Source of the DNA: Haliotis asinina
Taxonomy: Eukaryota > Mollusca > Gastropoda > Lepetellida > Haliotidae
DNA length: 64,000 bases
Reading direction: 5' to 3'
NCBI RefSeq assembly: GCF_037392515.1
Contig: NC_090282.1
Span: forward strand, 55,762,843-55,826,842
The notes beneath the pieces are model-generated. The model was not told the DNA's origin, made no database searches, and saw only the letters and a list, made by a program, of their open reading frames with translations. A program made the translations under genes and the position numbers. Shown in pieces: positions 1 through 11,960 of this stretch. How positions within the stretch are numbered: the first letter of the stretch is position 1; the number at the start of each line of letters is the position of its first letter.

Positions 1-617
1 ACATACCTGGGCCATTCAGGAATTGTCTCAGCATATGATTTTCATGACATTAAGGACTGTATAACGGCATAAAAGCATCAAATAATGTATGCTAATCTCA
101 GTTTCAGATACATGCCCTGAAGAGAATAGCACACTGTCAGCATTTCAGTGGTTGTTAGATTGGCAATCTCGAAGTTTGTGAAGTTGTTGGCATCCAGCGG
201 ACTCCGCGGACACGAGTTCACACGAGATAGCAACAATGGCAAATTATAGATAGCGAGCACTGACTACCTAATACTTACCCTTACTCTTTCAGTTCACTAC
301 GCCAAGTGACGTCGTCGTACACAAACCATTGTCTCAAATGTGAAATTACTTCAAGAAGGTCATGCTGTGACCATTACATTTGATTAGGCTTTATTATCTC
401 AGACTGGAAAATATTTCATATGATTGATATATCCAGTTTCATCAATGACGGAAGGTTGAGCGGAGACATGCTCAGGATAACAATACCTTTGTTCTTCAAT
501 ACTGGCTCACACAATCATTACAGACCATGTAACACACACACTGCTATTATTTCAGCTAAATTCTATGGTTAATGGATCAGGAATCTGTAAGAGCGTGTAA
601 GCTTATTGGATATATTG
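1..617. other. No gene recognised (left edge)
   Basis: Both strands hold only short frames. A minus-strand frame of 60 codons at 78-260 has no recognisable domain and no convincing pair of splice sites. I see nothing else in this stretch. Confidence 0.5.
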
Positions 618-619
618 TA

Positions 620-2108
620 CTGAAAAGCATATCAGAACCACGTTTTCGATATATACTACCGACAGAAAATAACGGAACCAAGAAATTGAATGTAGATGAC
701 TTTGACTGTGACAGGGTCCGTTACCGTGGCGTATCTCCCAAACGCAACATCCAATGACAATGGAATTTCGCGTAATGCATGCCCAGCACGTGCTACACGT
801 GCATACAGAAGTTAACTCCTGTAAATGTACTGGAGAAGTCGCAATCACTAATGCAATAGAGATTGACACTTACTGACAGAAATGCCTCCGAGGCAGTATC
901 TCGTTGAAGCAACAAAATGGAGAATTGTGGGGATGATAGAGGGGGGGACATCATTATGTGAAGTTGCCCGGCAGATGGGTAAATCAAAAAGTGTAATTTC
1001 ACGCCTGTGGGATAAGTACCGTCAAACGGGTGGGGTTACAACGAGACATGGGCGTGGTAGACCAAAATCAACGACACCACGACAGGATCGTCTCATTACG
1101 TTAATTGCTCTACGCGATAGGTTTACGTCGGCCCCTGCCATCAATAGAGAATTCAGCACACTCACTGGAAGACGCATTTCAACCTCAACCTTTAAAAACC
1201 GACTCTATCAAGCTCGTCTGAAAGCAAGACGGCCTTTTAAGGGTGTCACCCTTTCAGCTCACCATAAGCGCCAAAGATTGGCATGGGCTAGGCAGCATCA
1301 GGGACTGGGCTATGCGCCACTGGCCTTACACCATGTTCTCTGATGAGTCAAGGTTTTGCCTACGATTCACAGATGGCAGAAAACGTTGTTGGCGTCGGAG
1401 GGGGGAGCGATATGCCAGAGCAGCAATTCTTGACCATGATCGATATGGAGGTGGTAGTGTCATGGTTTGGGGTGGGATTACACATGACAGACGATCAGAT
1501 TTGGTCATCATTAACGGAGCCATGACTGGTCAGCGATACGTTGACCAAATATTGCGTCCTCTTGTGGCTCCATTGGCTAGAGCAATCGGCCGAAATTTTG
1601 TATTCCAAGATGATAATGCCAGACCACATCGGGCCCGAATTGTCTCCGCTTATCTCCGACAAGAAGGTATCCAGACATTGGACGACTGGCCCTCTAAGTC
1701 CCCAGACCTGTCCCCAATTGAACATCTCCGGGACGTTCTTGGTCGAAGGGTGTACGCAGGGACCCAGGACCCGCCAACCTGACCCAGCTTGGTGCAGCTC
1801 TCCAAGAGGAATGGCGGGCAACACCACGGGCAACCATCCGGAAATTGATTAACAGCATGCCATCAAGGTGCCGTGAATGTGTTGCCCAACCAGATATTGA
1901 ACTTGACGCCTAAAATTGATTTAGTGGATATTTAAAGCAGTTTCAAATTCGCTATTATTTCATTAGTTCCCTTATTTCTTGTCGGTAGTATATTTCAATT
2001 TCGCTAAATGGATGAAACGGTAGAACACATGCTACTAAATTCAATACTTTGTGTGTGCTTGCTATACCGTTAAGATCTTCAATCTTGACGTACAGGGATT
2101 TTTTTCAG
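620..2108 (+). mobile_element. Tc1/mariner-like DNA transposon, decayed copy 1
   Basis: The copy is bounded by TA dinucleotides (618-619 and 2109-2110), as expected for TA target-site duplications of this superfamily. Its ends read CTGAAAA inward on both sides. A second inverted repeat of 28 bp lies inside the termini, at 651-678 and 1966-1993, with three mismatches. The inner repeat is about 31 bp from the left end but about 115 bp from the right end, so one side has gained or lost roughly 84 bp. The element encloses the frameshifted transposase at 882-1913. Total length is about 1.49 kb, normal for a Tc1-type element. The ends were chosen from the TA and repeat positions and could be off by a few bases. 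Confidence 0.75.
882..1913 (+). pseudogene. Tc1-like transposase, broken by two frameshifts
   Basis: This encoded a cut-and-paste transposase that binds the terminal repeats and inserts at TA. The start at 882 begins a helix-turn-helix region (SLCEVARQMGKSKSVISRLW) followed by a GRGRPKSTTPRQDR linker typical of Tc1 proteins. A frameshift near 1290-1312 moves the catalytic domain to another frame, where FSDESRF holds the first Asp, VMVWGGI is conserved, QDDNARPHRA holds the second Asp, and SPDLSPIEH holds the catalytic Glu. Thirty-five residues separate the second Asp and the Glu, one more than the usual Tc1 34. A second frameshift near 1770-1785 is followed by the usual C-terminus (NLTQLGAALQEEW to MPSRCRECV) and a stop at 1911-1913. 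All three catalytic residues survive, but the broken frame makes it inactive. Confidence 0.88.
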
Positions 2109-2229
2109 TACACTCAGTTAACAAAGCATACTGTTGAGTGTGTAAGTGTTGATGCATAGCAGCTTTTCATTGATTAATCTTAACTATTGATTTGAAACAT
2201 CTGACTGATCAGATGGTTCTTTCTTTGTT

Positions 2230-2445
2230 ATTTAACGCCGTATTGACAGGACTCGAGCTATATGACGGCGGTCTGTAAGTAATCGAATTTGGTCCAAACA
2301 ATCCAGTCCGCATCGACCTACACAGCTGGAACACAATGACATGTGTCAACCAACGTAACGAGTCTGACCACCCGATCTCGTTAGTCGCCTGTTCCTACAC
2401 CCATATATGTTGCTATGATCAGTTTTAACCCGGGTCTGTGGGTGA
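2230..2445 (-). repeat. SINE-like repeat, family A
   Basis: This stretch shares a long ordered set of phrases with copies at 7.4, 10.4, 11.7, 48.1, 55.3 and 59.7 kb. These include a GGCGGTCTGTAA-type segment, ACATGTGTCAACCAA and CTGACCACCCGATCTCGTTAG. The GCCG-containing tail is at the left, so the element lies on the minus strand. The copy at 11.74 kb shows a short target duplication, which supports retroposition of the family. It resembles an abalone dispersed repeat I remember, but that was not checked. Confidence 0.7.
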
Positions 2446-2624
2446 CAACAGTGTATTTTCAAAGATACGTCATTGTGGAATAATGCCATCAGTCATGTCT
2501 CACGAGGCAAAGCGCATATTGTCAACATTCACATTTATGTCTTTGTTTAGAAAACATGTCAAACTACACAGGACCCGTGTCATCTCGCGTTCATCAATAC
2601 TATGTATTATACAACAATGTGTTG

Positions 2625-2778
2625 TGCGTGAGTTTAGTTTTACGCCGCTTTTAGCAATATGCCAATAACATCATGGCGGGGGACACCAGAAATAGGCTTC
2701 ACACATGTATAGAATCGAACCCGGGTGTCCGGCGTGTCGAGCGAACGCTTTAACCACTGGGCTACCCCACCGCCCCAC
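2625..2778 (-). repeat. tRNA-derived SINE, family B
   Basis: Read on the minus strand, the 5' part contains GGTAGCCCAGTGGTTAAAGC (A-box-like) and GGGTTCGATTC (B-box-like), so a pol III promoter of tRNA origin. A GGTGTCCCCCGCC segment follows, then the tail GCGGCGTAAAACTAAACTC. The tail is shared with family A, although the heads differ. Related copies lie at 7.84 and 33.24 kb. Confidence 0.75.
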
Positions 2779-5700
2779 AGGATCACTTGGAAAAATGAGC
2801 ACCTGATCACATAATTAAGCAAGTAATAGATACAAGATAGATACGGAAGGTGGATAAAAAATGCTAAAATACTAATGGTTGTGAATGGATGAACCTGCGT
2901 AATATGAAGAATCCATTAAATGTTGAAGGTGATCCTGCATGTCATGTAGAGTCTGTTACGGGCTGAGGCATCAGTGACAGGCAGTCATGCCTCCCCCATG
3001 GAGATGTGAAGCTGTTGGTGTTCTTCTGGATCGAAGGTTGATCTGTGTAAACTGTAAGACTTTAAGCTGAGAAAGCACCCAACTTAAGTCTTGTAAAAGA
3101 ATAATGCGGCACTTCCTGCAGACGTATACATCGTGAAAGCTTTCATCCAACCTCACTCATCAATAACTCGGCGCTCTCCTCTGTCAACATGATCATCACG
3201 TAGGGCACTGTTTGGGTACATACAATATATGGACCTTCACTGCCTGAAAAAAATAATGGACAATCGTACTCTATTTGGTAGCATTTATTCGTTTTATTCA
3301 ATAATTGCCTTGGGAGGATGCGTACATTATACATTTAGCGTAGGCGATGAGTAATCGAAACAAGGTAACTTAATTTGACGAAGCACGGTTGGTTCTTCAA
3401 CAAAATGTATTCGGTAAGAAGGGAGTGGGCTGGATCCATGTGTGTGTATGAAGTAGTGAGTGAGTAAGGTTCTACTGGCACTGGCAGTGCGAGGCCTTTG
3501 GCAACGTTTCTGTCCGTCAGCATGTATAAGAACTGATGTAAACTCATGTCAGTAAAGGTCATTTACATTTCATGAAAAAGAATTTCTCAATGTTGTATTG
3601 TTCCACCCTTGCTGTGTTTGGTTTTAATGGAAATCTATCGATGCAATTGAATATTTAAATGATAGTAATCACACAGTATTTACAAAGGTTCTAAAAATAT
3701 ATTTTAAATCTTGCACTTTCCCTTGTTCTTTGAAATGCTAGGAATAAAAGTAAAGAGACCGAAGACAATGGCTCGTGTTTATTTAGGTTATATGTGTGGA
3801 AGATGCCCTACAGAGTACTGGCTGGCTACGTTACTTCAACAACAAATGTGATGTGCAAATATTCCGTTCATCTATAGATGCTGTGATCAATTCCGTCATA
3901 TTGATTACCTCTGACAGCAGTTGTATATTTCTACATGGTTATTCAATTCTCTACGGAAAGTGTTTTATGCAGAGAGTTGGCACCGTCCACATGACTGTCA
4001 ACTCAACTGACGATCAAACAGATACATGTTTTCTAGTCCTATCAAACTTGCTATGTCTTTCGTTCTGCAAGTTGGTACATATGTTGGTGTTGACGTGACG
4101 TATTCCGAAAACCTCATCACAATATTATATACTATCCATGACGTTTTCAAATGGTACATTCTTCAATTTTTCTTCACACAGTTCAAGTGTTATTTTGTTT
4201 GTTAGTGGTGGGCGTGATTAAACGCCGCACTCACCAATATTCCAGCTTTGCTGAGTAAGTGAGTGAGTTTAGTTTTATGCTGCACTCAGAAGCGCGACGA
4301 TAACATTTGATAAACAAATGAGACCACTCATGGGTACTGAGTAAAAGTATAATTACACGTTTGACGGAAGGAGTGTCAATAACACACAGATGAGGCATCA
4401 TTCTGTCTCTGTTCGGTGTCTTCACAGGTCAAACCTCAAGTGACAGAAACGCGTACACGTACGCACGCTCGAGAGTCGGACACATGTTAAATTACATCCT
4501 GATTAACTTTTTACCATTTTGATTTCAAACATCTTAAACATTGTCGGGGGAATAAAAACACTATTATAGTTTTATCTTCTTTTACAATTCAGATAACCTA
4601 CATGAGATCAACAGATTCTAGTTCAGTTAAAGCCTCTTTATGAAACGACTATTCTGTCATGCGTCCTGCTACGGTTTCCATCTACAGAAACGTTATGTAA
4701 TTAATAAACTGTTAACCTATTGTCAGTTTGGAGTGAAAGCCAGTTTCGAAGTATAATACATGTTTTCAAGACATACAACATGCCCTGCAGACATATATTT
4801 GTGAGCAAGCGGCAAACGTATTGATTTCTGTAAACAACTGATTAAACATTTCCACCACAGCTAATTTCATATTAATCAATAAAGCAAATGCCTCACTTTC
4901 TAATTTGTTTCCATCCCGCCCACAATTATGTTGAGGGAGGCGCCAGTAGGTGTCAATCCGTACATTTGTGAATGGAGTGACACCGATCGAGGACATACAA
5001 ATCAACTCCGGAAGTTATGAATAGTGGAATTTTATGTGTCCATGTGTTGGATCAACTGATGTACTTTACTGCCTCGCGTTCAGTTTGTCCTATTGTTACG
5101 CGTTGCAGTTTCATTTTTCTATTATGCGCTGGATATTTCAGAGGTCGTTGCGCATTATTCATAATCTGCGTACACAGACGTGTCTATCGGTGGCAATACA
5201 CGCGTACTTATACCCTTATACTTATACAAGCAACTATAATGACAGTCTTTTGCCTTCTTTCAATTCCGTATTGCCTTACGCCGCATTCAAAACTTTTCCA
5301 CTCGAGTCAAGTCACCTTGTAAACGATTACGAAAAACAAACCGCAAAGGAGCGTTATATCTGATCCAACCTAGCCTCATATGAAGACAAGAAAAACTTTC
5401 GGAGGACGTGTTATAACGAGAATTTCATATCGGAAACTGTCCCCCACCCCTCCTCTGTGTGTGTGCGTCCGTGAGTGCGTGTGTGTATACCCATAACTGC
5501 AATTAGATCAAGGTCCACGTCACCCAAACGTAACACATATACAGACACACACACACAGACACACACACCACAATAACACTGTGTAGTAACACTGCGTTAG
5601 CGTACTATCTAACATCCTGCATAACCAAACATTTCTCAATAACCACACTTCATATAATCCGAACTTTTAAAAGGATATATATACTCTTCAAAATAAGTAG

Positions 5701-6399
5701 GGGAACCTGAACTTTCAATTTGGATAGGAACTGTAAACGTTAACAAACGTTTCAAGGACAGACATCTTATGAACGCACCACCATTTCCCTCTATTACCAC
5801 CCCTAAACACAACGCATGATATGCACGTGCACAACACAGTAGCCCCATACACGCGCATGGGGTCCCATTCTTGATTTTGACGTTATTTTCAAGAAGGTCG
5901 AGAAATCAGTTAGAACATTAAATTTGACACTCATCTTGCATCACACATTTGCTAATGTTTGTTTCTAGTGGGTTTTTTTGTTTGTTTGTTTTGTTTTGGG
6001 TTTTTTTAATAAAAATCGTATGCACGCAAATTACATGCCATCCACCAATGATCTTTCAAAATACATTCCAAATAACTATGGTTGTTAGATAGTGCAAATG
6101 GTGATGCACTCTCAAAACATTCAGTAACATCATATCAACATTGATTGACTTCGATGAATCTCCTAAATATGTTTAATCGTAAATTCAAAAAAATGAAGAT
6201 CACCTACTTTTTTTAAAGAGTTCCATTCGTTCCGTTCGTTCTGTTACAATTCAACCAAGGGCAATGCTATGCTTGTTGCATTAATTTTAGACTTGGAGGT
6301 TAACCTGAAGCTTCCTGACCAGCACAGACCTTTCACTATAATATGGGCACTTCTAGAGGCTTTTCAAAATGTATTAGAGGGGACTTATGGGTACCTCAG
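2779..6399. other. No gene recognised; repeat fragments only
   Basis: The longest frames (100 codons at 3796-4098 + and about 100-109 codons at 5017-5363 +, the latter two overlapping in different frames) have no recognisable domain. Short SINE tails occur near 3450 and 4213-4290, and a CA-rich microsatellite at about 5545-5570. A T-rich stretch lies near 5970-6010. The stretch could be intronic to the gene carrying the 6.4 kb exon. Confidence 0.5.
4213..4290 (-). repeat. Two adjacent SINE tail fragments
   Basis: AAACGCCGCACTCA with CAATATTCCAGC is followed within 50 bp by a second GAGTGAGTTTAGTTTTA-type tail. These match the 3' tail of SINE families A and B in reverse orientation. No head sequence is present, so these are truncated insertions. 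Confidence 0.55.
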
Positions 6400-6478
6400 T
6401 CATCCCATACGACATCAAGAGAATCTGCAAAGATCGGTTGGATGTCCTGTCAAGGAACATGACCACTGTTGAAGACTG
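6400..6478 (+). CDS. Candidate internal exon of a death-domain protein
   Basis: An AG acceptor (TACCTCAG) precedes, and a consensus donor (GTGAGT) follows, an open 79-nt segment. The frame begins with two bases of a split codon and ends with two. The peptide reads IP, then YDIKRICKDRLDVLSR, then NMTTVEDW. The pattern IPYxIRxxICxxLD followed by a short gap and DW resembles the first helices of death domains such as those in UNC5-like and other invertebrate adaptor proteins, where DW is usually followed by R-LA. Death domains mediate homotypic protein interactions in apoptosis and immune signalling. The upstream pyrimidine tract is weak, and I could not find the neighbouring exon that should complete the domain, so this may be a lone or relic exon. 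Confidence 0.4.
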
Positions 6479-7420
6479 GTGAGTGTGCTGCTGATCCCAC
6501 CGTTGGTATGTCAGAACGTCGATGTATTTTGCACTTCCGCCCTAATGTGGGCTGTGTTTTTAATTGGTTAGAAGCAATTTGTATATTTTTTGTTGTTAAT
6601 CTGTTCAAGTTTATGATACAGTAGTCACCGTGTAATAATTTTTTGCTGTTTTTTTTTTATCTCATACCTAATTCTTTAAGTTACAGGTGTCTGGTTCACC
6701 TTTCGATTCATCTTGGAACTTGGCTCGTAGAAGAAATCGGGGGTTCATCTTGCAGTGAAACGTAATAATCCAGAATGTTATTAGTCAAAATAATAAGATC
6801 AACGGTTTTCGTTTAAACTCTCTGAGGCCAGCAGACGCTGTCATGTTTAGCGTTGAGATTGTTTGCCAAAGTTCTACGGAACAAGTCTTTTTCAAAAAGT
6901 GCTGTTTGTAATAATTCGTATAATTAGCATGTCCTTATGTTCCGCTCGGTTCTAAAGATACTTCGTTTGCGTTCCCACTGGTCAGTTTTAAGAAGTTATT
7001 CCCAACACGCCTAATGATATATCACAATAATATATCACTTTCCCCAAATCCAAATTTTGCTCGGAAAGAACATTTGCGTGACGTTAGGCAGACGGAGGGT
7101 GTTTTACCATCCTCACGCGGCTGAGTGAGAATCCGTCAAATTTCTGTAGGAGGGTAGGGGTTTTAAAGGATCATATTATATCATATTCACACATATGTCA
7201 AAAATGAATGGTTCGATGCAAGCGTCCAAAATTATCAATATTTTGCTTTGTAGAAAATACTTGGCGTCTCTGTGTGTAAGCACAGAAAATGAATACTTTT
7301 GAACTAGCTTCCTTGTCCTAAATTGTGTTAAAACACTCACATTTACATAAACTGTAGAGAAGAGAAAAGAATACTTATAGCTGATGGTGACTACAAATAC
7401 AACAGAAAAAATGTATTTGA

Positions 7421-7690
7421 GTGTGAGTGATTGCGTGAGTTTAGAGTTACGCCGCACTCAGCAATATTCTAGCTACATGTATATGGCGGTTGTGTGTGGA
7501 AATAATCGAGTGTGGACCAGACAATTTAGTGATCAATAGCACGAGCATCAATTTACACAACTGCGAAGCGATGAAATGTGTCAGCCAAGTCAGCGAGTCT
7601 CACCACTTAACCCTATCAGATTTCTGTCGCCTGTTATAAGCATTCGTTACTGAAGATCAACTCTAAACCTGATCTTCTGGGTAACTAAAA
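7421..7690 (-). repeat. SINE-like repeat, family A
   Basis: The tail GTGAGTTTAGAGTTACGCCG is at the left, followed by the family phrases ATATGGCGGTTGTG, AATCGAGTGTGGACCAGACA and GTGTCAGCCAAGTCAGCGAG. This is among the most complete minus-strand copies in the window. Confidence 0.75.
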
Positions 7691-7836
7691 CTAGGTAATA
7701 GAGCTGTGCTTTGCGATTGCCATACTCAAGAAATGATTTAGTAACGCTTATAATTTTCTGTCAGATCCAACTTTACACGCACCAGTTTGCAGTTTACCGT
7801 AAAACATCGAGAGGATATTATGCGTGATATCATTAG

Positions 7837-7985
7837 ATGCGTTTTACGCCGCTGTGAGCAATGCAATATTCTAGAAACATCAGAGCGGGGTACACCAGAA
7901 ATGTGGGAATCGAACTCGGATTTTGGCCGTGATGAGTAAGCAGTTTAACCTGTCGGCTACCCCCCCCCCCCCCCCCCCCCCCACC
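7837..7985 (-). repeat. tRNA-derived SINE, family B, with a poly-C tract
   Basis: The tail motif GTTTTACGCCGC is at the left, then GGGGTACACCAGAAATG, then a decayed B-box (GGAATCGAACTCGG, reverse sense) and A-box region (GTTTAACCTGTCGGCTACC). The place that reads CCACCGCCCC in the 2.6 kb copy is here an uninterrupted run of 23 C at 7960-7982, probably grown by slippage and also a likely sequencing or assembly weak point. Confidence 0.7.
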
Positions 7986-8811
7986 CCAAACCTCAGTGTG
8001 CAAAGAAGTACCCATGTTGTATAATTTTGAAAGTATGCTGACAAGCGTAAGATTGTACACACACATCTGTTTTGATTTGGTTTAAGATTTTTGAGTTTGA
8101 TAAGGTTCACGAACATGCAATGCAAGACAGGGATTTCGTAAAAGGTGTAGGTACGTTTAACATTTCTTACATGATAAAAAACATTAAAATATCAATCTGG
8201 AAAAAAACCGAAACTGGGTCGAAAAAAAGAAAAATCAGTGATCTTAAGTACGCAAAACTGAGATCCGATCGCGCTGTCATGCCCACTTGTCTCATCGCAA
8301 AAATGAACTGGCGATGTTTGTGAGAAATTTTGTTAAGGGGCCATACAAACTTGGTTGGAAATAAAGAGAGATGTGTGAGTGTTCTTAGTGAAATTGACGT
8401 GCCCGATCACCATTTGTTAGGTTAAGGTGTAAGTAATTATTTTATGAGTGCTTCAACGTTATTTCGGTATTAACTCTCACATTATGCCATGCATCTGTGC
8501 CCATTTCACTCTTCCTGTGTATTTATTATCCACAATTTAGTTCAGATGAGAATATCGTTCCACAGGCGATTTGCATGTGATCGATTACAATAACATAAAA
8601 ATTATATCATATTTCTGCCGCCTCCCTATGCTTGAGACAGTAATTGTTACTGTTTACTAACACAAAAACGTTGCAGCAATAAACTCAGGTAATAACTACA
8701 CCTCTCTCCCCCTAAACACTTGTGTTCTGGTAAAGCAAACATATCCACATCCTTTAAAACTCACAACTAGGTCTCAATGTTCTGTTTTAAGTCAGCCATA
8801 CACTACCCCCA

Positions 8812-8866
8812 TATAGATCTAGCTAGAATATTGCAGTGCAGTGTAAAACTAAGCCCACTCATACAG
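8812..8866 (+). repeat. Truncated SINE tail
   Basis: CCATATAGATCTAGCTAGAA with GTGTAAAACTAAGCCCACTC matches the last part of SINE family A in plus orientation. No head is present. Confidence 0.5.
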
Positions 8867-10449
8867 AGTCTGAAACAAACATATCCAAGAAAGCCCATGC
8901 AAGTCTAGATTACGTAGCAAATCTATGTGAAGAAATGCTCGTATTCATTTCCTAATACACCTGAACTGTGTAACTATATTTAATATGAACTGTTTTTTTG
9001 TGTGAAATATGTTCATTTCAGAGATTAGTTGTTAGTCTAAACTGTCATCTACCACCGCTGATAAATATTAGATATCAAAGGGCATTCGGTTATGATTTGT
9101 TGTATTTACAACACCAAAACAGTAATATTTTAATATGCCCCACTTCAGCTGCAGTTTTTGTATTGACCCATGAGAACCACAACTGTAAAAGGTGTCATTA
9201 AAACATGCATGTCTTCTTGTATTTATATCCTGAACCCAGGATCACTCAGTCCCTTCTTTTTCAGAGTTATTGGTAGCTTATCAGATAATACTGGTTGAAT
9301 ATATATGTGTTGTGTATACATAAAGTAGACAGACATCTTGATGACAAAATGCATGTATATAAAGATCTTACATCATGGTGCAGGGGTGTAGCAACCAATA
9401 AAAAAATAAGCCCAGGCTTAAACATGGTTTATGCTGAAATTTCTTTTTCTAATTCTTTCCAAAATTACCTGCAAAATGTTACCACCAAAACAATATACAA
9501 AAGTAAATTCTCTATGAATCAAATATCGGCTACGATATTCTTTGATAACAGAGCATTACCATTATAGTCACCATGTACAGCAAACATCTTTTTTACATAT
9601 TATAAAGTTGAAAGGTGTCTTTCTTACAGGTGTCATGACTATATGTATTTACTGAAATGCAGGAATTTACAAATCACCCTCCAACAAAAAGTTGGGCAAG
9701 TCCTATCTAAATATAGAGCTTTGCAACCCACCGAGTTTATGCTACAAAACTGATTTCCCAGGCACCTGTGGTGGTTAAAACATTCCTTGAATCGAACCAC
9801 AAATTGACTACTTCTAAACTCTCCATACACCACATTATATAGTTTAAAGAGTGGATGTGTGTCATCATCAAATTTTTTATACTTGGTACAATGTATCTGT
9901 TCGTCTGATGGTTCTAAGAAGCTACTTTTATTTGGCAATAATTCATTATTTGTAATTGAAACATTGGGTATATGTTTCAGATGACTTTATCTTTCACACA
10001 GCAAATTATTGAAATTCTTTCATATTCTCCTTTAAGTGGAATGCATACTGAATGTGACTTGATTGGTCATATCCAGTGTGACATGTGCCACAATACATGC
10101 TGATGGTGATGCCATTTCAAAAGCCATCTCACCACTTCAGTATCCTAATTTAACTGTCGGTGTGGCAGATGAACCTTTTAACTCCTGCACCAAGCCTATA
10201 TTCAGGACATACATAGTGGTTAGTTCACTTTGTTGGTCTTTCTATGTCATTCTAGGATTAATCCGTAAGATATGACATGAGTGTGCAAAATAATTTCCCT
10301 ACTGTCACAGACATATGTATGAGCTCACATAACACAATATGTGTCCCTATTGATATTGCTTTCCATCTATATATGATGTTCAGAGTAAGCAGTTTAACTT
10401 TGAAAGGTATGCACTGTTTTGTGAGGATCTGGACTGGATCTGATGCAGC

Positions 10450-10608
10450 CCATGCTTGTAGTGAGAGGCAACTAATGAGATCGGGTCCTCAGACTCATTG
10501 TATTGGTTGACCTGTCATCATATCCCAATTGCGTAGGTTGAAACTCGCACTGTTGATCACTGGATTGTTTGGACCTGACTCCATTGTTTTGAATATTTGT
10601 AAGTGAGG
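10450..10608 (+). repeat. SINE-like repeat, family A, diverged
   Basis: CATGCTTGTAGTGAGAGGCA, AATGAGATCGGG, and TGTTGATCACTGGATTGTTT occur in the family order. The tail is degraded. Confidence 0.65.
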
Positions 10609-11655
10609 CATTAAGAAACAGTCGTTAATTATTAAAGATGGCACAAACCTGTACCAGTTATTTTCCTTCAAAAGGAGACTTGCAATAGTTCTGTTTGTGT
10701 GGTGAATTTGTTTTATTATTTTTCCACTGACCAGCTTTCTCGCTATATTGAAGATATTGTGTTTATATCCATTAAAAATATCAGAAAAAGTATAACAATA
10801 TATAGCAAAATTTATTACTCTGTTTGAAAGTATGCAACAATATTGAACATCATTAAAACAGGAGATTTAGAACAACAGGTCACATGTACACATATAGGCC
10901 AGTAAATGAACTTGCTCACACATGTTCACTGACACACCACACACATAATATATCATGTGTATGATCTAGAATTTGATGGTTTAAGTCAGCTGTTGTAAAT
11001 ATCCAAACACATGTTTTTGTCCCCTATTTCAACTGATCAAGTGTCTGCTTTGCTTGTTATGGCTGGTAACACAGACAGTACAGACAGAGGCAATTTTTTA
11101 TTTGTTTGGTCAATGGATATTTTGTGTGAAAAATCTGCCAAGTAGGTATTGAATATATAAAACATATTTCAGATTTCTAAACATTCCCAAATAAGTTAAC
11201 TGAAATAAATAGTGTGTACATCTAATATTTGTATTGCTCTTGCAGATTATCATAATGTGTTAATTCTACATTTGTGCTGTGTTATCTATTTTCTGTGGAA
11301 TAATAGTTCATTTTGAGAATACATTTATATATTCAACATGTTTCATTGGGTCATGCATGGATTCTTATACCAAAAGATAATTTCTTAAATACAGTCTGAA
11401 AAGAGAAGAGGTTGATACTGCAAATAACATGGATTATTTTATAAAATGGACATCTTTACCTATTTCACAGTTGATCCCATGCCTGTTTCTTTATAGGCAT
11501 ATAAGTGTACTGCCACTCTATTGCATCTACACTGTCTATACCCACCTATTTGCACATGGAAGTATACATATCACAAAAGTTCAGACAAACTTGAAATATG
11601 CAGTAATGAAGACAGAATGAATTTGGGGGCTGTCAATATGTAAGCTCATTAAAAT
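10609..11655. other. No gene recognised
   Basis: AT-rich sequence; the longest frame (63 codons at 11429-11620 +) has no recognisable domain. Confidence 0.5.
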
Positions 11656-11743
11656 CAGATCTGCATATGATTACACGACACCATTTAGAAAGTGGTCAAA
11701 TGCAACATATGTCATATTTGGAATTTCACTTTCTTAGTAAAGT

Positions 11744-11960
11744 GTGACTATGCTTGTCGTAAGAGGCGACTAACGGGATCGGGTGGTCAGACTAGCTGAC
11801 TTGGTTGACACATGTCATCGGTTCCCCATTGCGCAGATCGATGCTCATGTTGTTGATCACTGGATTGTCTGGTCCAGACTCGATTATTTACAGACCGTCG
11901 CCATATAGCTGGAATATTGCTAAGTGCGACGTAAAACTAAACTCACTCACTCACTCACTC
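11744..11960 (+). repeat. SINE family A inserted inside the family C element, with target duplication
   Basis: A full-length family A copy ends in a (CTCA)n tail. It is flanked by the direct repeat CTTAGTAAAGT at 11733-11743 and 11960-11970, which in the other palindrome arm exists once. This shows retroposition into a pre-existing family C element and gives the true ends of family A: about 216 bp, starting GTGACTATGCTTGTCG and ending in CTCACTC. Confidence 0.88.

Larger units (their letters stand above)
6479..10449. other. No gene recognised; SINE-rich spacer
   Basis: Apart from the SINEs at 7.42, 7.84 and 8.81 kb I see no supportable gene. A minus-strand frame of 99 codons at 9639-9938 has protein-like composition in its first half (FLEPSDEQ, then a run rich in Lys, Asp and Phe), but I recognise no family and it lacks splice support. 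Confidence 0.45.

Noticed and set aside
5017..5363. Two overlapping plus-strand frames of about 100 codons
   Set aside because: They overlap in different frames and neither has a recognisable domain or splice context.
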